Part shown: piece after piece, positions 1 to 5,035 of the stretch
Position numbering within the stretch: position 1 is the first letter of the stretch
How the letters are laid out: the number at the start of each line of letters is the position of its first letter
Source: Acidobacteriota bacterium
GTDB taxonomy: Bacteria > Acidobacteriota > Terriglobia > Terriglobales > Acidobacteriaceae
Reading direction: 5' to 3'
Assembly: GCA_021810175.1 (NCBI GenBank)
Contig: JAJZJJ010000299.1
Span: 1-5,035, forward strand
DNA length: 5,035 nucleotides
The notes under the pieces: model-generated
Databases searched by the model: none
What the model was told of the DNA's origin: nothing
The model's input: only the letters and a program-made list of their open reading frames with translations
Position numbers and translations under genes: made by a program

Positions 1-1098
1 TCTTCCCGGACGCTGGAACAGCGCGTCGATGTTGATCTTCTCCGCCGCCAGCGCCCCCGCAATCTCCGCCACAATCCCCGGCGAGTCGCGCACAATAAAC
101 CGAATGTAGTGCCGCAGCTGAAACTCCCCGCTGATCGCCGCCGCCCGGCTCGGCAAATCCACCGGACGCGACCCGTGCGCCAGCGCAATCAGGTCTGACA
201 CCACCGCCACCGCCGTCGGATTCCCACCCGCGCCGTGCCCTGAAAAAACCACATCGCCGCCATACTGCCCGCTGATGAGCACCATGTTTTCCGTGCCCCG
301 CGACCACGCCAGCGGCGAACGCTGCGGCACCAGCATCGGCCCCACCGTCGCCGACACCCCATTCGCAAGCAGCTCCGCCTTCGCAATCTGCCGGATCGTA
401 CACCCCAGATCCCGCGCATACGTCAGATCGATGGCGTCCACCTGCGTGATCGACCGGCACGTCACCGCCTCCACCTTCACCGCGGACCGCAGCGCAATCC
501 GCGAAAGGATCACCAGCTTCGCCCGCGCATCGTAGCCGTCCACATCCTCCGTCGGATCGGCCTCCGCATACCCCAGCTTCTGCGCGTCCGCCAGCACCTC
601 GGCAAACGCCGCTCCCGTCTCCATGCGGCTCAGAATGTAGTTGCACGTGCCGTTCAAAATGCCTTCAATCCGCGTAATCCGGTCGCCGGCCAGCCCCTGC
701 AGCAGCCCCGGAATCACCGGAATGCCCCCCGCTACCGCCGCCCCGTAAAGCAGGTGGACGCCCTTCGACCGGGCCAGCCGGTCCAGCTCCACTCCCTGCG
801 CGGCAATCAGCTTTTTGTTCCCCGTCACAACCGACTTGCCCGCCTCCAGCGCCCGCCGAACCCACTCGGCCACCGGATCGAGCCCTCCGATCAGCTCCAC
901 CACCACATCCACATCGGAGTCGAGTACCGTTTCGATATCCTCCGTCCAGGTCACCGTCGAAGGCACCCAGTCGGCAATCTTGCGGGCGACGCCCCGATTG
1001 AACACGTATGCGAGTTCGATCCCGTCCGGCTGCAGATCGCTGAGTATGCGGGCAACGGAACTTCCTACCGTGCCAAATCCGAGGATGGCGACTTTCAT
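1..1098 (-). CDS. hom: Homoserine dehydrogenase, C-terminus cut by window edge
   Basis: Catalyses NAD(P)H-dependent reduction of aspartate semialdehyde to L-homoserine, the branch point to threonine and methionine; cytoplasmic. The 366 residues visible begin MKVAILGFGTVG, a Rossmann dinucleotide-binding motif (GxGxxG at 7-12). VVELIGG (66-72) and VTGNKKLIA (91-99) follow the family pattern. The signature GILNGTCNYILSRM lies at 146-159. EADPTEDVDGYDARAK (179-194) carries the conserved acidic residues and lysine of the catalytic region. From about residue 330, HYIRFIVRDSPGIVAEIAG begins a C-terminal ACT domain, the usual site for threonine feedback. Full-length enzymes with this domain are about 430 residues, so roughly 60-70 residues and the stop are off the left edge. 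The ATG at 1098 is fixed by an in-frame TAA four codons upstream and by the Rossmann start. No Shine-Dalgarno precedes it; a 7-bp repeat array lies there instead. Family assignment is very secure; threonine sensitivity is inferred. Confidence 0.96.
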   Translation of the reverse strand, partial: MKVAILGFGTVGSSVARILSDLQPDGIELAYVFNRGVARKIADWVPSTVTWTEDIETVLDSDVDVVVELIGGLDPVAEWVRRALEAGKSVVTGNKKLIAAQGVELDRLARSKGVHLLYGAAVAGGIPVIPGLLQGLAGDRITRIEGILNGTCNYILSRMETGAAFAEVLADAQKLGYAEADPTEDVDGYDARAKLVILSRIALRSAVKVEAVTCRSITQVDAIDLTYARDLGCTIRQIAKAELLANGVSATVGPMLVPQRSPLAWSRGTENMVLISGQYGGDVVFSGHGAGGNPTAVAVVSDLIALAHGSRPVDLPSRAAAISGEFQLRHYIRFIVRDSPGIVAEIAGALAAEKINIDALFQRPGR

Positions 1099-1099
1099 G

Positions 1100-1134
1100 G
1101 TTACAGGTTACAGGCTGCGGCGCACAGGGTACAG
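1100..1134. repeat. Degenerate 7-bp tandem array (five units) abutting the hom start codon
   Basis: Five heptamers lie in exact phase on the plus strand: GTTACAG (1100-1106), GTTACAG (1107-1113), GCTGCGG (1114-1120), CGCACAG (1121-1127) and GGTACAG (1128-1134). Units 1 and 2 are identical, unit 5 differs from them at one base, unit 4 keeps the ACAG end and unit 3 is badly decayed. Read in the hom direction the unit is CTGTAAC, and the array ends one base before the ATG, where a ribosome-binding site would be expected. Confidence 0.65.
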
Positions 1135-1177
1135 ACGCTCGCGGTATTCTGCATCCAGTCATATTGGTTTCACACGC

Positions 1178-1183
1178 GGAGGG
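1178..1183 (+). promoter_or_regulatory. Ribosome-binding site deciding the AsmA start
   Basis: GGAGGG lies 4 bases before the ATG at 1188. It lies inside the reading frame that a TTG at 1164 would open, so it supports the downstream ATG over the longer TTG version. Confidence 0.7.
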
Positions 1184-1187
1184 CGGC

Positions 1188-2852
1188 ATGGCGACGGCGG
1201 CGGGTCCGGACAACGAGGCGGGAAGATCACAACACCACTGGATCAGGATTGTGGTGCTGGCGATGGCGGTCGTCATCGTCGCGCTGCTCGTGGTTCCTTT
1301 CCTCGTGAACGTCAACACCTTCCGCCCCATGCTGGAATCGGAGCTCTCCAGCGCGCTCGGGCGCAAGGTGACCCTCGGCCATCTCAGTCTCTCGCTCTGG
1401 TCCGGCGGCCTCGTGGCCAACAACGTCACCGTCGCCGACGATCCCCAGTTCGGCAGCGCTCCCTTCTTTCAGGCAAAGTCCCTCCGCATCGGCGTCCAGA
1501 TGGGCACACTGCTCTTCCACCACCAACTCGTCGTCGAGCAGTTCGTTGCCGACTCACCTCAGATTCACCTCATCGAAAACCAGAACGGCATGTGGAATTT
1601 CTCCTCGCTGGGCAGCGGCAACCCCGGCGCGCCGCAGCAGGCCTCCTCCGCCAAAATGCCGCAGGTCACCGTCGGCGAGCTGAAAATTCAGGACGGTAAG
1701 GTCTTCGTATCCTCCCTGCCCGCCACCGGAGAGCCATTCGTCTACAGCAACGTCAACATCGCCGTAAAGAACCTCTCCACGACCCAGGCCATGCCTTTCT
1801 CCATCGCCGCCGATCTGCCCGGCAATGGATCCGTCAAGCTGGTCGGCTCCGCCGGCCCCCTGGCAAAGCCCAACGCGGAAGCCACTCCGTTCCGCGCCAG
1901 CCTCGACCTGAAGCACTTCAATCCCGTCGCCGCCGGCGTGCTCCCGGCCAGTGATGGAATCTCCATGATTGCCGACGCCAACGTCGAACTCCGCTCCAAC
2001 GGAACCATGCTCACCGGAGCCGGAGGCATCCAGGCCTCCCATCTGCTGCTCTCCCGCGATGGAACCCCGGCTCCTCAGCCCGTCGAAATCGAGTTCACTG
2101 TCGGCCAGAACCTCACCACCCGCGTCGGCCAGATCCAGAGCATGGCCATCCACGCGGGTTCGGCCACGGTGCAGGTCAACGGCAGCTGGGTCGTCTCCGG
2201 CCAGACCACCGCGCTCAACCTCAACCTGTCCGCCCCGTCGCTGCCCATCAATCAGCTGGAGCAGTTCCTGCCCGCGGTCGGCGTTCGCCTGCCCCGTGGG
2301 TCCCGACTCCAGGGCGGAACCCTCACCGCCACCCTTGCCATCACCGGCACGGCCAGCTCCCCCGCCATCGACGGACCGGTCGAGCTGGACGGCACAAAGC
2401 TGGTCGGCTACAGTCTCGGCAAGAAAATCCAGGGCCTCACCGCCCTCGCCGGAATCGGTAACTCCACTGACATCCAGACCCTCCGCGCGCAGGTCCACTC
2501 CACCGTGCCCATGACCCAGCTCAGCAATATCTACGCCAGCGTCCCCGCTCTGGGAACAGCCATTGGCAGCGGATCCGTCTCGGCCGCCGGCGCTCTGAAC
2601 TTCCAGCTCACCGCGAAGCTGAACGCCAACACCAAACTCGGCGGCCTCGTCAGCGGAGTCTCCACCGCCCTCGGCGGAACCGCCGGCAAGTTCCTCCACG
2701 GCACCATGAGCAACGGCGTCCCCATGACCATCACCGGCACCACCTCCGATCCTGTCATCCGCGTGGAGCTCGGCAAAATGCTGGGCGGCGGACAGAAAGG
2801 CAAAAAGAAGCAAAGCGTCGGTGACATGGTCAGGGGGCTACTCGGGAAATAG
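1188..2852 (+). CDS. AsmA family protein, single-pass membrane-anchored
   Basis: A 554-residue envelope protein of the AsmA family. Members are anchored in the inner membrane with a long periplasmic part, and are linked to outer-membrane biogenesis and inter-membrane lipid transport; the role here is inferred. A short polar N-terminus with HHWIR precedes one hydrophobic helix at about 19-40. The AsmA N-terminal region follows, with LGRKVTLGHLSLSLWSGGL near 57-75 and LIENQNGMWNFSSL near 118-131. The middle is rich in beta-strand-like, Ser/Thr/Gly repeats. Residues 414-504 (IQGLTALAGIG, then ALGTAIGSGSVSAAGALNFQ) and VPMTITGTTSDPVIRVE (511-527) match the usual C-terminal AsmA region, ending in a basic tail (KGKKK). 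The ATG at 1188 is chosen because GGAGGG (1178-1183) sits 4 bases before it. The gene diverges from hom. It is shorter than the long TamB/YhdP-type relatives. No partner gene identifies its substrate. Confidence 0.85.
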   Translation: MATAAGPDNEAGRSQHHWIRIVVLAMAVVIVALLVVPFLVNVNTFRPMLESELSSALGRKVTLGHLSLSLWSGGLVANNVTVADDPQFGSAPFFQAKSLRIGVQMGTLLFHHQLVVEQFVADSPQIHLIENQNGMWNFSSLGSGNPGAPQQASSAKMPQVTVGELKIQDGKVFVSSLPATGEPFVYSNVNIAVKNLSTTQAMPFSIAADLPGNGSVKLVGSAGPLAKPNAEATPFRASLDLKHFNPVAAGVLPASDGISMIADANVELRSNGTMLTGAGGIQASHLLLSRDGTPAPQPVEIEFTVGQNLTTRVGQIQSMAIHAGSATVQVNGSWVVSGQTTALNLNLSAPSLPINQLEQFLPAVGVRLPRGSRLQGGTLTATLAITGTASSPAIDGPVELDGTKLVGYSLGKKIQGLTALAGIGNSTDIQTLRAQVHSTVPMTQLSNIYASVPALGTAIGSGSVSAAGALNFQLTAKLNANTKLGGLVSGVSTALGGTAGKFLHGTMSNGVPMTITGTTSDPVIRVELGKMLGGGQKGKKKQSVGDMVRGLLGK

Positions 2853-3035
2853 AACGCCTGGCGACCTTCGTAACCCATTTCTGCTCTTAGGTTTCGTTCC
2901 CGCGCCGCTTCTTTGGAACGGGAGCCCCGCTCCGAACGTCTAACACTTGACACTATTCTGTAAACTGCGTTGGCTGCGGCCGGCGGCGGAACAAATTCCT
3001 CCGCATCGAGTCCGCAATCCCGAGGAGAAAATACT
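2853..3035. other. Intergenic region between AsmA and Bax inhibitor-1 genes, with overlapping inverted repeats
   Basis: This 183-base gap has no convincing gene. CGTTCC (2895-2900) pairs with GGAACG (2915-2920) across a 14-base loop. GGAGC (2921-2925) pairs with GCTCC (2929-2933) across CCC. GAACG (2934-2938) can also pair with CGTTC at 2895-2899, closing the whole block as an alternative to the first stem. No T-run follows, so this is not a standard intrinsic terminator. It could slow or end transcription from the AsmA gene, or form a leader structure for the next gene. Confidence 0.4.
3023..3027 (+). promoter_or_regulatory. Ribosome-binding site supporting a TTG start
   Basis: AGGAG (within GAGGAGA) lies 8 bases before TTG at 3036, an ideal distance, but 20 bases before the first in-frame ATG at 3048. 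This favours TTG as the initiation codon of the Bax inhibitor-1 family gene. Confidence 0.65.
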
Positions 3036-3788
3036 TTGCCCCAACTAATGAGAACGTCCAATCCCACGCTCAACGACAAAGTCTTTCGCGGTGTGCCCCT
3101 TGCGTGGGGCGAGGGCATGACGCTGCAGGGCACCATCAACAAAACCGGAATCCTGCTGCTCTGCGCCATGGCCGGAGCCGCCTGGACCTGGCACCTCTTT
3201 TTCGCCGAACACTCGTTTGCCGCCGTCAGCTCCATGATGTGGCTCGGTCTCCTCGGCGGCATGGTCCTCGCCCTGGTCACCGTCTTCAAAATGCAGTGGT
3301 CGCCCATCACCGCTCCGCTCTATGCCGTTGCGGAAGGCCTCGCCCTCGGCGGCATCTCCGCCACCTTTGAGCTGCGTTTCCCGGGTATCGCCATTGAAGC
3401 CGTGAGCCTCACCTTCGGCACCCTGCTCGTCCTGCTCATGGCCTACAAGTCCGGCATGATCCGCGTCACCCAGAAGTTCCGCCTCGGCGTCGTCGCCGCC
3501 ACCGGCGCCATCATGCTCTTCTACATCGTGCAGATGGTGCTGGGCTTTTTCGGTGTCCACTTCGCCGCCATCAACGGATCCGGCCCCATCGGCATCGGCA
3601 TCAGCCTGGTCATCGTCGCCGTCGCCGCCCTCAACCTCGTCCTCGACTTCGACTTCATCGAGCGCGGCGTCCAGTCCGGCGCTCCGAAGTACATGGAGTG
3701 GTACGGCGCCTTCGGCCTCATGGTCACCCTGGTCTGGCTGTATATCGAGATGCTCAATTTGCTGGCAAAACTCAGGAGCAACGATTAG
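3036..3788 (+). CDS. Bax inhibitor-1/YccA family integral membrane protein
   Basis: A 250-residue polytopic membrane protein of the bacterial Bax inhibitor-1 (TMBIM) superfamily, YccA-type branch. Relatives include pH-sensitive calcium-leak channels (BsYetJ) and YccA, a modulator of the FtsH protease; the role here is not known. After a soluble N-terminus with the family-like MRTSNPTLNDKVF (5-17) and GMTLQGTINKTGILLL (27-42), I read seven hydrophobic helices at about 36-56, 64-84, 88-110, 115-137, 148-173, 182-203 and 221-245. LVLDFDFIERG (201-211), ending helix 6, carries acidic residues D204, D206 and E209 in the place where the superfamily has a conserved acidic sensor residue. Length is normal and nothing is broken. 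TTG at 3036 is chosen because AGGAG lies 8 bases upstream; ATG at 3048 would still keep MRTSNP. The gene appears monocistronic and converges on the next one. Confidence 0.9.
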   Translation: MPQLMRTSNPTLNDKVFRGVPLAWGEGMTLQGTINKTGILLLCAMAGAAWTWHLFFAEHSFAAVSSMMWLGLLGGMVLALVTVFKMQWSPITAPLYAVAEGLALGGISATFELRFPGIAIEAVSLTFGTLLVLLMAYKSGMIRVTQKFRLGVVAATGAIMLFYIVQMVLGFFGVHFAAINGSGPIGIGISLVIVAVAALNLVLDFDFIERGVQSGAPKYMEWYGAFGLMVTLVWLYIEMLNLLAKLRSND

Positions 3789-3868
3789 AGAATCGCTGGG
3801 GAATAGAGGATAGCTGGGTAAACCCTGCTGATGCGCCTCGCGGATCCGACGTTTCCAGATACAGAGAA

Positions 3869-3897
3869 GGGAGCCGGAACCCTCCATTCCGGCTCCC
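3869..3897. terminator. Bidirectional intrinsic terminator between convergent genes
   Basis: A perfect 11-bp stem, GGGAGCCGGAA (3869-3879) with TTCCGGCTCCC (3887-3897), encloses a 7-base loop. On the minus strand it lies 25 bases past the stop of the secreted-protein gene and is followed by TTCTCTGTAT, a moderate U-tract. On the plus strand it lies 80 bases past the Bax inhibitor-1 stop, with TTCTTTT some distance after. It probably works best for the minus-strand gene. Confidence 0.75.
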
Positions 3898-3900
3898 CGC

Positions 3901-3930
3901 GCATGGTTCTTTTCCGCATGGTTCATTTCG
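3901..3930. repeat. 15-bp tandem duplication across a stop codon
   Basis: Two adjacent 15-base units, GCATGGTTCTTTTCC (3901-3915) and GCATGGTTCATTTCG (3916-3930), match at 13 of 15 positions. The second contains the TGA (3923-3925, minus) ending the small secreted-protein gene. In the first unit the aligned triplet reads AGA, so only the gene-proximal copy carries the stop. Confidence 0.6.
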
Positions 3931-4348
3931 CGGTGGCGACCACTACCTGTTGCCCGGTCTGCGCGTTCGCCGGAAGCCCGAATTTCACCTCATTCTCGGT
4001 CCTCGAAGTCGGCAGGAACACGTTCAGCGCCCGCTGCGGGCTGCGAACCTGCGTCAGGAAGTGCGTGTATTCGCCGTACCGGTTGAACACCAGAGCACCC
4101 GATTCCAGAACCACTTCATTGCTCGGAATCGTGATGGCATAGGCTGCGGCATTCGTGTTCACATTGCGGAGCAGCATCGTGTAACGATAGTTCTCGCTCA
4201 GCTGATACGTGCCGGCAGGCAACTCCGTATTCGCAACAAAGAAGTTAAACGGAATCGTTACCTCAGCAACAATCTGTTGAGCATACGTCGGAGCCGCGGC
4301 CAGCAACGCCGCGACACCCAGGATAAGCGTAAGGAAGAAGTGTCTCAT
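3923..4348 (-). CDS. Small secreted protein of an acidobacterial IPFxF/LPAGxYxL family, function unknown
   Basis: A 141-residue exported protein. Residues 1-23 form a Sec signal peptide: MRHFF, a hydrophobic core (LTLILGVAALLAAA) and a likely signal peptidase I site after TYA, giving a mature chain of about 118 residues starting QQIVAEV. The mature part has no cysteine and looks beta-rich: VTIPFNFFVAN (30-40), LPAGTYQL (43-50), LVFNRYGEYTHFLTQV (86-101) and LPTSRTENEVKF (112-123). I recall the same order of motifs in many uncharacterised small secreted Acidobacteriota proteins; that is memory, not a search. The start at 4348 is supported by AAGGAG (4356-4361) with 7 bases spacing and by the signal peptide; an upstream start at 4474 would bury the signal peptide internally. 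A strong hairpin follows the stop. It may be co-transcribed with the 60-residue ORF ending 141 bases upstream. Gene call firm, function unknown. Confidence 0.88.
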   Translation of the reverse strand: MRHFFLTLILGVAALLAAAPTYAQQIVAEVTIPFNFFVANTELPAGTYQLSENYRYTMLLRNVNTNAAAYAITIPSNEVVLESGALVFNRYGEYTHFLTQVRSPQRALNVFLPTSRTENEVKFGLPANAQTGQQVVVATAK

Positions 4349-4489
4349 GACATTTCTCCTTTCGGTTGGAGCATGGGAGCGGTTGAAATACGTCTCCCGC
4401 GTGCCGCCATCTTCTGCGGCCCTTCGTCGCGGACACACGACCAGCTTTCTTTTGTCGGATTTCCGCGGCGTCACGCGGGGCAGGCTGAA

Positions 4490-4672
4490 TTACTGGTGTC
4501 TCGCCTGCTTATTCGCCGGATGTTCGCGCCGATGGCGCGCGACAGCCTTCGCGACTTCTTCCGCAGTGAGCCTGCTGTGGCTCGAGGAGTGGAGTACTTC
4601 GTCCGGAGCAAGGTCGGGAACAGTCGACGCTGGCGCCGGAGCCTTCCGCGCGGTCTTTTCCGGAGTGGCCAT
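4490..4672 (-). CDS. Small hypothetical protein, 60 residues
   Basis: No recognised family. It has a perfect AGGAGG (4677-4682) four bases before the ATG, the best ribosome-binding site in this part of the window. The first 25 residues are rich in Ala, Pro and Lys (TARKAPAPASTVPDLAP) and probably disordered. LTAEEVAKAVARHRREHP (35-52) should form one amphipathic, strongly basic helix, and the tail is NKQARHQ. There is no signal peptide, membrane segment or cysteine. The composition suggests a soluble, perhaps nucleic-acid- or protein-binding peptide, but that is a guess. It lies downstream of a sigma70-like promoter and a structured leader, and ends 141 bases before the secreted-protein gene on the same strand. 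Two overlapping frames on this strand (4471-4752 and 4509-4709) have poorer start signals. Confidence 0.6.
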   Translation of the reverse strand: MATPEKTARKAPAPASTVPDLAPDEVLHSSSHSRLTAEEVAKAVARHRREHPANKQARHQ

Positions 4673-4676
4673 AAAG

Positions 4677-4682
4677 CCTCCT
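4677..4682 (-). promoter_or_regulatory. Perfect AGGAGG ribosome-binding site
   Basis: CCTCCT on the plus strand reads AGGAGG on the minus strand, 4 bases before the ATG at 4672. It selects this frame over the two overlapping ones. Confidence 0.65.
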
Positions 4683-4694
4683 GCGGATCACACC

Positions 4695-4738
4695 GATCAG
4701 CGGCGTCAAACCTGGAACACGCCGTCGAACGGCTGATC
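4695..4738 (-). promoter_or_regulatory. Structured leader hairpin upstream of the 60-residue ORF
   Basis: In the minus-strand transcript, GATCAG (4733-4738) and CGGCGT (4719-4724) pair with the unbroken arm ACGCCGCTGATC (4695-4706). This leaves a 12-base loop (4707-4718) and an 8-base bulge (4725-4732). The bulge can instead pair with part of the stem: GCCGT and ACGGC around TCG form a small competing hairpin. The structure sits 13 bases upstream of the AGGAGG, so it could influence translation. Pairing is visible; a regulatory role is inference. Confidence 0.4.
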
Positions 4739-4830
4739 CAGCGGCCGGTCATCTTCTCGTCGCCATGGCCGCGCGCCGTTTCCAGCCGCGCAAGCCATAA
4801 CGGCGAGGTTCAATCCACGCCGCTGCCTCT

Positions 4831-4858
4831 AGTATGGCGCAGTAAGGCTCTCCGTCAA
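4831..4858 (-). promoter_or_regulatory. Sigma70-like promoter reading leftwards
   Basis: On the minus strand, TTGACG (4853-4858) is a five-of-six match to the -35 box. CATACT (4831-4836), a four-of-six match to the -10 box, follows after a 16-base spacer. Transcription would begin near 4824, giving a leader of about 150 bases before the ATG at 4672. It lies between the end of the possible upstream gene (4900) and the 60-residue ORF, where a promoter is expected. Confidence 0.5.
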
Positions 4859-4899
4859 GCTCTGTTGCCGCGGCCCGCTGTGACCAGGTCGCAAATCCC

Positions 4900-5035
4900 T
4901 CATTCAGGAGTGCATCCCGCCCCTGCATTCGCGAGCAGATCGATGCTCTGCCAGGTTCCCTTCAGCACTGCCAGGGGAGACCCACACCCCAGAGGAATGG
5001 AAATCTGGATCGAGCGGTAGCACTCGTCAGCACGC
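4900..5035 (-). CDS. Possible C-terminal fragment of an unidentified gene entering from the right edge
   Basis: From the right edge one minus-strand frame is open for 44 codons to TGA at 4900-4902. The peptide begins RADECYRSIQISIPLGCG and ends NAGAGCTPE; its composition looks protein-like, with three cysteines, and four of five leucine codons are CTG, as is common in the other minus-strand genes. The other two minus-strand frames are interrupted in this stretch. I do not recognise the family and no start is visible, so it could also be a chance open frame. The promoter-like sequence just downstream of its stop fits a gene boundary here. Confidence 0.35.
   Translation of the reverse strand, partial: RADECYRSIQISIPLGCGSPLAVLKGTWQSIDLLANAGAGCTPE

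Noticed and set aside
1164..1187. TTG at 1164 as an earlier AsmA start
   Set aside because: It adds only 8 polar residues and lacks its own ribosome-binding site, whereas GGAGGG precedes the ATG at 1188.
665..1429. Minus- and plus-strand frames overlapping hom and its upstream gap
   Set aside because: They conflict with the clear homoserine dehydrogenase frame and show no motifs.
1554..2813. 419-codon minus-strand frame opposite the AsmA gene
   Set aside because: Its translation is a low-complexity Gly/Ala/Asp/Glu-rich mirror of the AsmA codons with no family features.
2947..2970. Perfect TTGACA at 2947-2952 as a -35 box for the Bax inhibitor-1 gene
   Set aside because: No -10-like hexamer occurs at 16-18 bases; TTGGCT at 17 bases is a poor match, and TATTCT at 2954 is too close.
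2970..3035. TTG at 2970 as an earlier Bax inhibitor-1 start
   Set aside because: It adds 22 Ala/Gly/Ser-rich residues not expected in the family and ignores the AGGAG at 3023-3027.
3045..3926. 293-codon minus-strand frame opposite the Bax inhibitor-1 gene
   Set aside because: It is an acidic Gly/Asp/Glu/His-rich shadow; the plus strand encodes a clear seven-helix protein.
4349..4474. Upstream start at 4474 for the secreted-protein gene
   Set aside because: It would place the signal peptide 42 residues inside the protein; the ATG at 4348 has AAGGAG at good spacing.
4461..4480. CCGCG/CGCGG hairpin just after the 60-residue ORF as a terminator
   Set aside because: The stem is only 5 bp and is followed by an A-rich rather than T-rich stretch on the minus strand.
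4471..4752. 93-codon minus-strand frame from ATG at 4752, and the 66-codon frame at 4509-4709
   Set aside because: Their starts have weak ribosome-binding sites and the translations are Arg-rich. They are best explained as other frames of the 60-residue ORF with AGGAGG.
3698..5020. 440-codon plus-strand open frame from GTG at 3698, antisense to both small minus-strand genes
   Set aside because: It has no ribosome-binding site and starts inside the Bax inhibitor-1 gene. It runs through the 3869-3897 terminator. Its translation is Arg/Pro/Ser-rich with no domain, and it opposes a gene with a clear signal peptide. Long stop-free antisense frames are expected at this GC content.

Overview
This is a GC-rich bacterial window with dense coding on both strands and short intergenic gaps. 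The best guess is a soil-type Acidobacteriota (Terriglobia/Acidobacteriaceae). The main support is a small secreted protein with the IPFxF...LPAGxYxL...LVFxRYG pattern, which I recall as common in that phylum, plus a YccA-type Bax inhibitor-1 protein beginning MRTSNP. No rRNA or marker gene is present, so the taxonomy is inference.

Layout: positions 1-1098 (minus) hold most of a homoserine dehydrogenase (hom), whose C-terminal end and stop lie beyond the left edge. Divergent from it, after an 89-base gap containing a degenerate 7-bp tandem array, is an AsmA-family membrane-anchored protein at 1188-2852 (plus). A 183-base gap with inverted repeats follows, then a seven-helix Bax inhibitor-1/YccA family protein at 3036-3788 (plus) that starts at TTG. 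It converges on a small secreted protein gene at 3923-4348 (minus). A strong hairpin at 3869-3897 separates the two and can serve as terminator for both.

The right end is less certain. A 60-residue hypothetical ORF at 4490-4672 (minus) has a perfect AGGAGG. Upstream of it are a structured leader (4695-4738) and a sigma70-like promoter (4831-4858, minus). At the right edge is a possible C-terminal fragment of another minus-strand gene, ending at 4900.

The genes do not form one obvious pathway. hom is core amino-acid biosynthesis (homoserine for threonine and methionine). AsmA and Bax inhibitor-1 are envelope or membrane proteins transcribed separately. The two small minus-strand genes could share a transcript. 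I see no mobile element, CRISPR array, RNA gene or defence/biosynthetic system. The unusual items are regulatory or compositional: the heptamer array at the hom start, the leader hairpin, and third-codon-position choice that follows strand.
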